From: Paludisphaera borealis | Lineage (GTDB): Bacteria > Planctomycetota > Planctomycetia > Isosphaerales > Isosphaeraceae | Direction: 5' to 3' | DNA: 64,000 bases | Assembly: GCF_001956985.1 (NCBI RefSeq) | Contig: NZ_CP019082.1 | Location: 3,968,001 to 4,032,000 of the forward strand | Shown here: in pieces, positions 37,195 through 46,059 of the stretch | Position numbering within the stretch: position 1 is the first letter of the stretch | Layout: the number at the start of each line of letters is the position of its first letter | The notes under the pieces: generated by a model | Seen by the model: the letters and a program-made list of their open reading frames with translations, nothing else | Databases searched by the model: none | What the model was told of the DNA's origin: nothing | Position numbers and translations under genes: made by a program

Positions 37195-37212
37195 GTCCGA
37201 CTCCTCATCGTG

Positions 37213-38544
37213 TCACGCTGTTCGAGTAATGGACGGCAGACGGAGGATGAACGCCGCGCCCCCTTCGGGTCGATTGGTCGCCTGGAGGCTGCCGCCGTGG
37301 TCGCGCGCGATCCGCTGCGAGATCGGCAGGCCCAGGCCCAGGCCCGCCTCCTTGCTCGTGAAGAACGGCTCGAACAACCTCGACAGATGCTTGGGATCGA
37401 CGCCCGGCCCGGTGTCGCCGACGGTCAGATCGACCGACCCGTCGGCCTCCTGTTCGAGCGCGACGTCCAGCCGACCGCCGCGCGGCATGGCGTCGAGCGC
37501 GTTGAGGCCCAGGTTGATCAGCACCCGGCCGATCTGCTCGGCGTCGGCCTCGATCACGATCGGCGTGGCGGGCGCGTGGAAATTCAGTTGCACGCGCTGC
37601 TTGCTCGCCCGGCCCTGCATCAGCGAGAGCGTCTGCGCCGTCACCTCGGCCAGATCGATCCGCCGCCATCGCGGCCGGGCCGGGCGGGCGAAGTCGATGA
37701 ACGCGTTGAGCCGCTCCTCCATCCGGCCGATCTCTTGTTCGATGACGTGCAGGTCTTCCGCCGGCAGGCCTTCCTCCTGGGCCTTCTCGCGCTGAAGCTG
37801 CACCAGCATCGAGATCGCCGTCAGCGGATTGCGCAGCTCGTGGGCCATGCCGGCGGCGATCTGCCCGACGCCGGCCATCTGCTCGGCCTGGATCACCATC
37901 CGTTCGAGCCCCCGCACCACGCCGTAGCCGATCAACAGGCCGGCCGCCGTCGCCACCACGCTCACCCCCACCAGGCCCCAGGCCATCCACGACGCCGTCC
38001 GGTGCATCGCCGCCTGCGACCGCGCGGTCTCCATCGCGTTGTGCAAATCGAGGTCGCGCGCCGCGACGCGGATGTCGGTCTCAAGGATCTCCAGCCCCGC
38101 GCGCCCGGGCGTCGTCGCCGTCTCCAGGTAACGATGGAAGCCGGCCTCCAGCCGGTCGACGATCCGGGCCTCCTCCAGCCCGTGCCCCGCTCGTTTCGAC
38201 TCCTTCAGCAAGTCGCGGACGTGGTCGTGCAGGCCCGACGCCCGGTCGCCGCGTTCGCCGTGCAGCGAGATCACCACCAGCTCGTTGAGGTCCCGCAGCA
38301 GGTCGTCGACGATCCGCCGACTCCGCAAGTTGTCGTCGAGCGCCCGCACCGTCGCGGCCTGCCGACGGTTCAGGTACACCGCCGCAACCGTGCAAGAGAC
38401 CAGAAACACCAGGCTCATCAAAAGCGACGGACCCGCGATCCGAAGCAGCAGAGTGCGCGTTAGCACAAGTCGTTCCCAAAGTGATTCGTCATCGAAGTTC
38501 CGCCGGCCCACCACATCAATCGCGTGTGCATAGCTTGGGCACAT
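37213..38544 (-). CDS. Membrane sensor histidine kinase
   Basis: Up to 443 residues. The first membrane helix (AGPSLLMSLVFLVSCTVAAV) and second (SWMAWGLVGVSVVATAAGLL) flank a helical periplasmic sensor region of about 130 residues. The HisKA domain has the phospho-His in GMAHELRNPLTAISML. The HATPase has NLGLNALDAMP (N box), DTGPGVD and LFEPFFTSKEAGLGLGLPIS (G2/F boxes). It is the partner of the NtrC-type regulator. The annotated first ATG at 38544 lies inside a palindrome (38536-38551); a GTG at 38466, directly before LTRTLLLRIAG, may be the real start. Confidence 0.9.
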   Translation of the reverse strand: MCPSYAHAIDVVGRRNFDDESLWERLVLTRTLLLRIAGPSLLMSLVFLVSCTVAAVYLNRRQAATVRALDDNLRSRRIVDDLLRDLNELVVISLHGERGDRASGLHDHVRDLLKESKRAGHGLEEARIVDRLEAGFHRYLETATTPGRAGLEILETDIRVAARDLDLHNAMETARSQAAMHRTASWMAWGLVGVSVVATAAGLLIGYGVVRGLERMVIQAEQMAGVGQIAAGMAHELRNPLTAISMLVQLQREKAQEEGLPAEDLHVIEQEIGRMEERLNAFIDFARPARPRWRRIDLAEVTAQTLSLMQGRASKQRVQLNFHAPATPIVIEADAEQIGRVLINLGLNALDAMPRGGRLDVALEQEADGSVDLTVGDTGPGVDPKHLSRLFEPFFTSKEAGLGLGLPISQRIARDHGGSLQATNRPEGGAAFILRLPSITRTA

Positions 38545-38551
38545 CTGCCCA
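38536..38551. promoter_or_regulatory. 16-base palindrome upstream of the kinase/regulator operon
   Basis: TGGGCA-CATC-TGCCCA is a perfect inverted repeat with 6-base arms. It overlaps the first possible ATG of the kinase gene, which argues for a later start. It could be an operator for the two-component operon or for the divergent gene at 38732. Direct repeats TTCTCAACAA at 38616-38625 and 38686-38695 lie in the same AT-rich gap. Confidence 0.3.
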
Positions 38552-38731
38552 GGAAGCTGGCTTCGCGGGCGGAGCCCGATCCGGCCCGCCTTTCGATGCT
38601 ACGCCCTAACTCGTGTTCTCAACAATCTTTATGCTATTTTTATTCGACCATTCCGGATCGCGGCATAAGAATGGCTATTGAGGGTTTCTCAACAACTTCT
38701 CCCTTGCTTCAAAAGTTGGTCGGAGACATCG

Positions 38732-39397
38732 ATGAGCGAGCCAATCAACCACGGGATCGTCGAGCGCCTTGAGAGGCTGGAAGCCGCCAACGGGATCTTG
38801 CAGCAGGAATGCCGGCGCTGGCGGCGTGGGAGTCTGGCGGCGGCGGCGGCCGTCGTGATTCTGGGGATCACCGGCGCGGGCGTGGCCGCGCGGATCGCCC
38901 CGATGCTTGAGGCCAACGAGTTCGTGCTCCGCGACAAGGACGGCAAAGCCCGCGCGGCGCTGGCGATCCGCGACAAGGACGGCTCGCCCGGACTCGCGTT
39001 CCTCGACCACAAGGGGCAGGTCCGGCTGTCGTTCGACCTGGGCTCGCGCGACGTCGAGGGCTCGGACGACGCCAAGGCCAAGGACCGGCCCCCGTTGCGC
39101 GAGACGCCGGGGGTGAACATCTATGACGAGGACGGCGGCCTCCGCGCCGCGCTGACGATCCGCCCCGACGGCACGCCGGGCCTCGGCCTGTTCGACAAGG
39201 ACGGCCAACCCCGACTGTCGCTCGACCTGTGCACCGACGGCTCGGCGGGCCTGAACCTCTACGGCGAAGCCGCCGCGCTCCGCGCCGCCCTGGCCGTCCG
39301 CCCCGACGGCTCACCCGGCCTCGGCCTGTTCAACAAACAAGGACAGGTCGTCCAGTCGATCGACCTCGCCCCGGACGATCGCTCGGCGGTGCATTGA
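38732..39397 (+). CDS. Membrane-anchored repeat protein of unknown function
   Basis: A 221-residue protein. An N-terminal coiled-coil-like stretch (IVERLERLEAANGILQQEC) precedes one membrane helix (GSLAAAAAVVILGITGAGVA). Beyond it are four or five units of about 35 residues with the pattern LRDKDGKARAALAIRDKDGS, PGLAFLDHKGQVRLSFDL; IYDEDGGLRAALTIRPDGTP, GLGLFDKDGQPRLSLDL. Such DKDG-rich repeats suggest a beta-helical or calcium-binding extracytoplasmic domain. I do not know a function. GGAG lies 6 bases before the ATG. The gene is divergent from the sensor kinase. Confidence 0.7.
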   Translation: MSEPINHGIVERLERLEAANGILQQECRRWRRGSLAAAAAVVILGITGAGVAARIAPMLEANEFVLRDKDGKARAALAIRDKDGSPGLAFLDHKGQVRLSFDLGSRDVEGSDDAKAKDRPPLRETPGVNIYDEDGGLRAALTIRPDGTPGLGLFDKDGQPRLSLDLCTDGSAGLNLYGEAAALRAALAVRPDGSPGLGLFNKQGQVVQSIDLAPDDRSAVH

Positions 39398-39422
39398 ACG
39401 AAAGCGCCGGGCCAGGCTCCAG

Positions 39423-39499
39423 TACAAGCCCGAAGCGCCAGCGAGTGAATGGTTCCAGCGGCCTGCCGCCGATTCACTCGCTGGCGCTTCGGGCTTGTA
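39423..39499. repeat. 77-base inverted repeat (AAGCCCGAAGCGCCAGCGAG type)
   Basis: 28-base arms (39423-39450 and 39472-39499) are perfect inverted copies around a 21-base centre. A solo arm is at 22525-22549. The unit has no coding capacity and lies just after the repeat-protein gene, where the hairpin could also end transcription. Confidence 0.72.
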
Positions 39500-39550
39500 T
39501 CCGGACCATCCCGACCCCCCATTTTCATGAGGGTTTGTATCGGGGGGAAA

Positions 39551-39979
39551 TCACCGGGGGCTGTTGGGCAGCCAGGGCTTGTGCATGTGGACGTTGCGGC
39601 CGGTGCCGAACTCGCGGTTCGATGAGCTGATCGGCCTGCCGGCGTTGCTCGCCCGGACGATGGGGCGGGCCGGGGCGGCGGCGACGGCCGAGGGGGCGGC
39701 GGCGGTTCCCGGGGTGTAATCGCGCCAGCCGGCGGCCGGATCGTAGTACCGCCAGGCGGTCGCCGGAGCGTAACCCTGCCAGCCGCTGGGGTTCGTGGGA
39801 TAGTAGTAGACCGGCGGCTGCACTGCGGCCGCGGGCGCGGCTGCGGCCGGCTGGGCCGCGTAGGTTGGGCCGTAACCGTTCCACTGGGTCTGGGCGCTCG
39901 CCTCGGAAGGCATGGCCGCGAAAGCCAGGGCCGCCGCGATCAGGGCCGCAGACGATGGGAGAAATCGCGTGCGCGTCAT
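39551..39979 (-). CDS. Small secreted Ala/Pro/Tyr-rich protein
   Basis: A 142-residue protein with a signal peptide (MTRTRFLPSSAALIAAALAF, cleavage near AMPSEASA). The mature part is low-complexity (QPPVYYYPTNPSGWQGYAP, AWRYYDPAAGWRDYTPG), ending with NREFGTGRNVHMHKPWLP. It has no catalytic motif and is probably a structural or cell-wall protein. The ATG at 39979 is chosen since the signal peptide starts there; the frame is open further upstream. Confidence 0.6.
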   Translation of the reverse strand: MTRTRFLPSSAALIAAALAFAAMPSEASAQTQWNGYGPTYAAQPAAAAPAAAVQPPVYYYPTNPSGWQGYAPATAWRYYDPAAGWRDYTPGTAAAPSAVAAAPARPIVRASNAGRPISSSNREFGTGRNVHMHKPWLPNSPR

Positions 39980-40336
39980 ATCCGTCTCGCTTTCTTCGAT
40001 AGGAACCGCGTCGCCCCGCTTGAGCCGAGTTGACCCGGGGATGCTGATTTGCATCGGCTCACGTCGACGAATCGATGAGCCGTGGCTTCGCCGACAGGAA
40101 TGAGCAGCCGAAGCGCATAGTAGGTCGTATAAGAACAACACAAATCCGGCGCCAGGCCGCCGGGAGCCTCGTCCACGACCCGAGCGGACTACTCCTAAAT
40201 CATTATAGGCGTTGCGCTTGCTCGTCCCTGAAAAAACTTCCTCGCGGGATTGGGACGATTCTTCAGAATCGCCGACCCCTGGTCGCCAAACGACCAGACT
40301 GATCGTCCAGCGACCACCCGATTGACGGGCTCGGAA
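39980..40336. other. Gene-free stretch between the secreted-protein gene and birA
   Basis: No credible gene or repeat is visible. The part 40120-40260 is AT-richer and may contain the promoter for the small secreted protein, which reads leftwards. birA ends at the right edge. Confidence 0.4.
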
Positions 40337-41107
40337 TCAGCGGTCGCGGAGGACCTGGCCGCCGAAGAGCTGATGAACTTCCCGGCCGTCGTCGACGAGC
40401 AGGGCGCCCTGGGGGTCGATCCCTCGGGCGGTGCCCAGCAGGGTGCGAGGGCCGAGGGCCACCCGGATCGGTCGGCCGAGCAGGAGGTCGAGGCGGGCCC
40501 ATTCGGCGGCGAGGCCGGGGTCGTCGGCGGCCAGCCGGGAAAGGTCGATCGGAAACCGTCTCAGGAACGCGGCGAGGAAGACCGGGACGGCCTCGGGCGA
40601 CAGCGGTTCGGGCTGGAGCGCGCTCAGCGAGGTCGCCATCCGCTCGACGGCGGGGGGGGCGAGGTCGGTCCTGGTCGCCACGTTGAACCCGACGCCGATC
40701 AAGATCCGGTCCCCCTTTTCGGTCTCGACCCGCTCCGGGAGGATGCCGCCGATCTTCCGCGCGCCGATCTCAACGTCGTTCGGCCAGCGGACGCCGACGC
40801 CGGGGTCGACCAGGCCCAGAGCGGCGACGGCTTCAATCAGGCTGACGGCCGTCGCCAGCGCGAGCCGGGGCTCCTGGTCGAGCCGCAGGTCGTAGGCGGC
40901 GGGGTCGAGGGCCAGGGTGAACGTCAGCGAGCCCTCGTCGGACCACCACGCGTTCTGCCGCTGCCCGCGCCCCCGCGTCTGCCGCCGCGCCCAGACCGCG
41001 AACGGCAGCTCGCCCGCCCCGCCCGCGACCATCGACCGCGCGACCGTGCTGGTCGACCCCAGCTCGTCGAAGCTCCAGATTTCCTTGACGAACGGCCATT
41101 CGCTCAT
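40337..41107 (-). CDS. birA: Biotin--[carboxylase] ligase
   Basis: A 256-residue BirA-type enzyme that makes biotinyl-AMP and transfers biotin to carboxylase lysines. The substrate-binding part has STSTVARSM, TRGRGQRQNAWWS (the biotinyl-AMP-binding GRGxxxxxW loop), SLTFTLAL, and the catalytic VRWPNDVEIGARKIGGIL. The C-terminal SH3-like domain (GTARGIDPQGALLVDDG) is present. There is no N-terminal DNA-binding domain, so it is the monofunctional (class I) type. It lies downstream of the pyruvate carboxylase gene on the same strand, a natural substrate partner, with a repeat element between. The start at 41107 omits a spurious upstream extension. Confidence 0.93.
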   Translation of the reverse strand: MSEWPFVKEIWSFDELGSTSTVARSMVAGGAGELPFAVWARRQTRGRGQRQNAWWSDEGSLTFTLALDPAAYDLRLDQEPRLALATAVSLIEAVAALGLVDPGVGVRWPNDVEIGARKIGGILPERVETEKGDRILIGVGFNVATRTDLAPPAVERMATSLSALQPEPLSPEAVPVFLAAFLRRFPIDLSRLAADDPGLAAEWARLDLLLGRPIRVALGPRTLLGTARGIDPQGALLVDDGREVHQLFGGQVLRDR

Positions 41108-41200
41108 CGTCGGGCGGCCTTGTGTTGCAATCCAATTATCGCGGCGTCTAATGCGGCGGGGCCACACCGCGGTCGCGGGAGGCCATCAAAACCAGCCGTC

Positions 41201-41330
41201 GCGAGCATGCCTTCTCCCCTCGCGGGAGAAGGTGGCCGCAGGCCGGATGAGGGGGGCGCGACAGCCTGCGGATTCACCCCTCATCCGCCCCTTCGGGGCA
41301 CCTTCTCCCGCAAGGGGAGAAGGGAATTCG
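41201..41330. repeat. MITE-like palindromic repeat, copy 2
   Basis: The end motifs at 41210-41232 and 41301-41323 match those of the unit at 9801-9950, including flanks GCGAGCATGC on the left and GGGAATTCGG on the right. Only the centre differs in length and sequence. It sits between pyc and birA. Confidence 0.7.
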
Positions 41331-41365
41331 GATCCAGCCCGTCTATAACCCGGCTGCAAACAGCC

Positions 41366-44300
41366 TCAGCTCTCCGCGAGCTTCAGCAGCAGGTCGCCGG
41401 CTTTGACCTGGAGGCCGACGGTGGCGGGGAGTTCGACGACGCGGCCGGCGCGGTCGGCGGTGACGGTGGTCTCCATCTTCATGGCTTCGATCGAGAACAG
41501 CTTCTGCCCCTTGCGGACCGGGTCGCCGACGGCGACCGACACGCGGACGATCAGGCCGGGCAGGGGGGCGCCGATCTGGAGCGGGTCGTTGGGGTCGGCC
41601 TTGGGGGTCTCGATCACCGACGAGGCGAGCGAGCGGTCGGTCGTCTCGACCTCGCGCGGCTGGCCGTTCAGCTCGAAGAAGACGGTCCGCTTGCCGTCGG
41701 CGTGGGGCTCGCCCACGGCCAGCAGCTTGACGATCAGCGTCTTGCCCGGCTCGATCTCGAACGCGTTCTCCTCGCCGGCCTCGGCGCCGTAGAAGAACAG
41801 CGGCGTGGGCAGGACCGACGTGTCGGAATACGTCTGCTCGTGGGTGACGAGGTCGGGGTAGACGCGGGGATAGATCAGGTAGCTGAGGACGTCGCGGTTC
41901 GAGACGTCGGCGGCCTCGACGTCCCCCTTCAGCTCGGCGACCTTGGCGCGGGTGGCTTCGAAGTCGGCCGGCGGCAGGTTCGCGCCGGGGCGGTCGGTGA
42001 GCGGGGGACGGCCCTTGAGGATGCGTTCCTGGAGCGCCGGCGGGAAGCCGCCGGGGGGCTGGCCGAGGCGGCCTTCCATGAACTCGACGACGCTGTCGGG
42101 GAAGGCGAGTTCGCGGTCGGGGTCGACGACGTCGTCGGGCGTCAGGTTGTTGGCCACGAGGAACAACGCCATGTCGCCGACGACCTTCGACGACGGCGTC
42201 ACCTTGACGATGTCGCCGAACATCTGGTTGACCTCGGTGTAGGCGTTGCAGACCTCGATCCAGCGCGGGGCCAGGCCCAGGCCGGCGGCCTGCTGGTAGA
42301 GGTTCGTGTACTGGCCGCCGGGCATTTCCAGATCGTAGAGGTCGGCGGCGGACGACTTCGGGCCGGACTCGAACGGGGCGTAGAGCTTGCGGACCTCTTC
42401 CCAGTACCGGCTGACGTCGATCAAGGTCTGGTGGTCGACGCCGGTGTCGCGGTCGGTGAACCGGAGCGATTCGACGATCGCGTTGAGGCTCGGCTGCGAG
42501 GTCAGGCCCGACATCGAGGCGACGGCGCCGTCGGCGACGTCAAGACCCACCGCGGCCGACATCAACACGCTGGCGGCTTGCGCGCCGCCGATGTCGTGGG
42601 TGTGGAAGTGGATCGGCAGGCCGACCTCCTGGCGGAGCGTCTCGACCAGCTTGACGGCCGCGTACGGCTTGCAAAGCCCGGCCATGTCCTTGACGGCGAT
42701 CAGGTTCGCCCCGCGCTTCTCCAGGTCCTTGGCCATCGACACGTAGTACTTCAGATCGTACTTGGGACGCCTGGCGTCGAGGAGGTCGCCGGTGTAGCAG
42801 ATGGCCGCCTCGCAAAGGCCGCCGGCCTGGCGGATCGCCTCGATGGCGTGCGCCATGTTCGGCACCCAGTTCAGCGAGTCGAAGACGCGGAACAGGTCGA
42901 TGCCGGAGGCCGTCGACTCCTTGACGAACTCGGTCACTACGTTGTCGGGATAGCTCGTGTAGCCGACGGCGTTCGAGCCCCGGAACAGCATCTGGAAGAG
43001 GATGTTGGGAATCCGCTCGCGGAGGGCGGCCAGCCGCTCCCACGGGTCTTCCTTGAGGAACCGCATCGAGGTGTCGAACGTCGCGCCGCCCCACATCTCG
43101 ATCGAGAACAACTGGGGCAGCCGGTGCGCGTAGACCTCGGCGATCCGGAGCATGTCGCGGGTCCGCAGCCGGGTGGCCAGCAGCGACTGGTGGGCGTCGC
43201 GGAACGAGGTGTCGGTGACCAAAAGCGGCTTCTGGTCGCGAATCCACTTCGAGAACCCCTCGGGCCCCATCGCCTTGAACCGCTGCCGCGAGCCGTCGGG
43301 GATCGTCTCGCCGTGGTTGTAGGCCGGGATCGCCGGCTCGGTCGGGAGGACCCGCGACGCGTCGCGCTTCACGCCCGGAAAGCCGTTGACCACGACGTCG
43401 GCCGCGTAGCTCAAAAGCTTGGTCGCCCGGTCGCGACGCGCCTCGAACTGGAACAGTTCGGGCGTCGAATCGATGAACCGCGTCGTGCACCGGCCGGCGA
43501 GGAACTCGGGGTTCGTGATCACGTTCAGGAGGAACGGGATGTTGGTTTTGACCCCGCGAATCCGGTACTCCTGGAGCGCCCGTTCCATCTTAGAGGCCGC
43601 GTCCTCGAACCGCCGGGCGTAGGCCGAGACCTTCACCAGCAGCGAGTCGTAGAACGGCGTGATGATCGCGCCCGAGGTCGCCGAGCCGCCGTCGAGCCGC
43701 AGCCCCGGGCCGCCGGACGACCGGTAGTGGGTGATCCGCCCGTAGTCGGGCATGAAGTTGTTGGTCGGGTCCTCGGTCGTGATCCGACACTGGATCGCGT
43801 AGCCCGAGGTGTGGACCGAGTCCTGGCCGTCGATGCCGATGGCCGGGTTCGACAGCGGCTCGCCCTGCGCGATCAGGATCTGGCTCTTGACCAGGTCGAC
43901 GCCGGTGACGATCTCGGTGACGGTGTGCTCGACCTGGAGCCGGGGGTTGACCTCGATGAAGTAGAACGTCCCGGTCTCGTCGTCGACCAGGAACTCGACG
44001 GTGCCGGCGTTCTCGTAGCCGACGGCCCGACCGATCTTGATTGCGGCGTCGCAGATCGCCTGGCGGAGACTCTCGTCGAGGTTGAACGACGGGGCGATCT
44101 CGATGACCTTCTGGTGCCGCCTTTGGATCGAGCAATCGCGCTCGAACAGGTGGACGAGGCCGCCGTGCTTGTCGCCGAGGAGCTGGACCTCGATGTGCTT
44201 GGCCTTGCGGATGAACTTCTCAATGAAGGCGTCGGCGCAACCGAACGCCGCCAGGGCCTCTCGGCGGGCCTGTTCGAGCGCGTCGTCGAAGTTCTCGGCC

Positions 44301-44824
44301 TTCTCGACGACCCGCATCCCGCGGCCGCCGCCCCCCATCGACGCCTTGACGATCACCGGGAAGCCCATCGCGGCGGCGGTCTTGCGGGCGTCGTCGCCGG
44401 GGACGAGCGGTTCGCTCCCCTCCAGCACCGGCACGCCGGCCTGCTTCGCGAGCGCCCGCGCCGCCACCTTGTCGCCGAGCTTGTCGAGGATCTCGGGCGT
44501 CGGCCCGACGAAGACGATGCCCGCATCCGCGCAGGCGCGGGCGAACTCGGCGTTCTCCGACAGGAACCCGTAGCCGGGGTGGATCGCCTCGACCCCCTTC
44601 TCGCTCGCCAGATTGACGATCGACGCGATATCGAGGTAGCTGCGGATCGGCTCGCCCGCCTTGCCCACCTGGTACGCCTCGTCGGCCTTCAGCCGGTGCA
44701 GGGCGAAGCGGTCCTCGTGCGAGTAAACGGCGATCGTCCGAATTCCCAGCTCATGGGCCGAGCGGAAGATGCGGATGGCGATCTCGCCCCGATTGGCGAC
44801 CATCAACGTGCGAAACGGAGTCAT
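41366..44824 (-). CDS. pyc: Pyruvate carboxylase
   Basis: A 1152-residue single-chain pyruvate carboxylase; makes oxaloacetate from pyruvate, bicarbonate and ATP. The biotin carboxylase domain (1-455) has KASMGGGGRGMR (ATP loop), FIEVNPRLQVEHTVTE and the catalytic region. The carboxyltransferase TIM barrel (about 530-830) has DTSFRDAHQSLLATRLRT, FSIEMWGGATFDTSMRFL, VKDMAGLCKPYA and HTHDIGG with metal-binding His. The C-terminal biotin carrier domain has the biotinyl lysine in EAMKMETTV. The start at 44824 gives the family N-terminus (TLMVANRGEIAIRIFRSAHE); the frame is open far upstream but that is not protein-like. birA follows on the same strand. Confidence 0.97.
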   Translation of the reverse strand: MTPFRTLMVANRGEIAIRIFRSAHELGIRTIAVYSHEDRFALHRLKADEAYQVGKAGEPIRSYLDIASIVNLASEKGVEAIHPGYGFLSENAEFARACADAGIVFVGPTPEILDKLGDKVAARALAKQAGVPVLEGSEPLVPGDDARKTAAAMGFPVIVKASMGGGGRGMRVVEKAENFDDALEQARREALAAFGCADAFIEKFIRKAKHIEVQLLGDKHGGLVHLFERDCSIQRRHQKVIEIAPSFNLDESLRQAICDAAIKIGRAVGYENAGTVEFLVDDETGTFYFIEVNPRLQVEHTVTEIVTGVDLVKSQILIAQGEPLSNPAIGIDGQDSVHTSGYAIQCRITTEDPTNNFMPDYGRITHYRSSGGPGLRLDGGSATSGAIITPFYDSLLVKVSAYARRFEDAASKMERALQEYRIRGVKTNIPFLLNVITNPEFLAGRCTTRFIDSTPELFQFEARRDRATKLLSYAADVVVNGFPGVKRDASRVLPTEPAIPAYNHGETIPDGSRQRFKAMGPEGFSKWIRDQKPLLVTDTSFRDAHQSLLATRLRTRDMLRIAEVYAHRLPQLFSIEMWGGATFDTSMRFLKEDPWERLAALRERIPNILFQMLFRGSNAVGYTSYPDNVVTEFVKESTASGIDLFRVFDSLNWVPNMAHAIEAIRQAGGLCEAAICYTGDLLDARRPKYDLKYYVSMAKDLEKRGANLIAVKDMAGLCKPYAAVKLVETLRQEVGLPIHFHTHDIGGAQAASVLMSAAVGLDVADGAVASMSGLTSQPSLNAIVESLRFTDRDTGVDHQTLIDVSRYWEEVRKLYAPFESGPKSSAADLYDLEMPGGQYTNLYQQAAGLGLAPRWIEVCNAYTEVNQMFGDIVKVTPSSKVVGDMALFLVANNLTPDDVVDPDRELAFPDSVVEFMEGRLGQPPGGFPPALQERILKGRPPLTDRPGANLPPADFEATRAKVAELKGDVEAADVSNRDVLSYLIYPRVYPDLVTHEQTYSDTSVLPTPLFFYGAEAGEENAFEIEPGKTLIVKLLAVGEPHADGKRTVFFELNGQPREVETTDRSLASSVIETPKADPNDPLQIGAPLPGLIVRVSVAVGDPVRKGQKLFSIEAMKMETTVTADRAGRVVELPATVGLQVKAGDLLLKLAES

Positions 44825-45201
44825 CAAATCTTCCCGACGGCCTGAGGACTGGAACAGTACAAGTGGACGAGCGCGATGCGCAGGCCGACGATTATCCCAG
44901 ATTCCCCAGCCAGTGGCTATCCGGAAGACGCGCCGCCGCCCCCTGTCATCTACCACGCGTGGGGAAAACGGCGGCAGATGGCCCGCGTCCATCCGCGGTC
45001 GAGCCCGAGCGGGCCTCCCGTCTTGAAAGACTCGTGCCCGCGACCGAACTCGCGGCTGCCTACAATGTGAGGAGCAGGCGCTCGATCGGATCGGCCTCCA
45101 ACCCGAAACCGAGCATTCCCCCCCTGACGGCGGTCGGGGAGCGAGCCGCTTTCGTCGAGTAGAGATGTGATACCGTCGAGAATCACCGAGACGAGATCGA
45201 C
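44825..45201. other. Divergent gap between pyc and the carbonic anhydrase gene
   Basis: 377 bases without a credible gene. It must hold the promoters of both divergent genes. I see no strong promoter consensus or repeat. Confidence 0.4.
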
Positions 45202-45948
45202 ATGAACCACGAAACCATGCTTCCTCGCACTCATCGCCGGCTGATCTTGGCGTCATGCCTCCCCCTGATTACGGCCTGCGCCCTCTGCGTTGTAGCGTCG
45301 CAGGTCGTCGGCGAGGACAAACCGGCACCCGGCCCCTCGCCGGCGGAGTGCCTGAAACTCCTGAAGGACGGCAACGCCCGTTACGTCGCCGATCAACGGC
45401 GATTCGCCAACCTCGATCGCAAGCGGATCGCCGAGACGGCGGCGGCCCAGTTCCCGTTCGCCACGGTGCTGGGATGTTCCGACTCGCGAGTCCCGATCGA
45501 ACACCTCTTCGACGCCGGGATCGGCGACCTCTTCGTCGTGAGGGTCGCCGGCAACGTCTGCTCGGACCACGAGGGTGGTTCGATCGAGTACGCTGTCAGC
45601 CACCTCAAGACGCCGCTGGTCGTCGTGATGGGGCACACAGCCTGCGGGGCGGTCACGGCGGTCGTCGAGAACGCCACCACGGGGAGGAGCTTCCGTCACC
45701 TCTCCGAGCACATCATCCCGGCCTACCGGGAGGCCTGGAGCGAACACCCCGACCTGGGACACGACGACCTGATCACCGAGACGGTCCGGCATAACGTCCG
45801 GCGGGCGATAGCCGACCTGATCAAGGGCAGCCCGCTCGTCCGGTCACGGGTCGCATCGGGCGAGTTGAAGGTCGTCGGTGCGGTCTACAACCTGAAGACC
45901 GGGGGGGTCGACTGGCTCGACGAGAAGGGGGTGCCGCCGTCGCCTTGA
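45202..45948 (+). CDS. Exported beta-class carbonic anhydrase
   Basis: A 248-residue beta-carbonic anhydrase with an N-terminal export signal (LILASCLPLITACALCVVAS, about 14-33). It interconverts CO2 and bicarbonate. Zinc ligands are Cys92 (GCSDSR, with Asp94/Arg96), His145 and Cys148 (GHTACGAV). The family regions NLDRK/LGCSDSRVPIEHLFD and FVVRVAGNV are intact. Export puts it in the periplasm, unlike the usual cytoplasmic form. It is divergent from pyruvate carboxylase, which consumes bicarbonate. A second Met at residue 6 is an alternative start. Confidence 0.9.
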   Translation: MNHETMLPRTHRRLILASCLPLITACALCVVASQVVGEDKPAPGPSPAECLKLLKDGNARYVADQRRFANLDRKRIAETAAAQFPFATVLGCSDSRVPIEHLFDAGIGDLFVVRVAGNVCSDHEGGSIEYAVSHLKTPLVVVMGHTACGAVTAVVENATTGRSFRHLSEHIIPAYREAWSEHPDLGHDDLITETVRHNVRRAIADLIKGSPLVRSRVASGELKVVGAVYNLKTGGVDWLDEKGVPPSP

Positions 45949-46059
45949 ACGAAAGCGGCGGATGGTCCGGGTTCGTACTCGGCCCCGGGCGGACGGACCG
46001 AGACTCCTCCCCCGGCTTCGAGACGACCCGGGGCCGCCCGCCGTGGACCGGAAATCCCC

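Noticed and set aside
40250-44845. A 1531-codon open frame on the plus strand opposite pyc and birA
   Set aside because: It is the antisense shadow of pyruvate carboxylase and biotin ligase in GC-rich DNA; its translation is Arg/Asp/Gly-rich with no domain, while the minus strand has complete enzymes.
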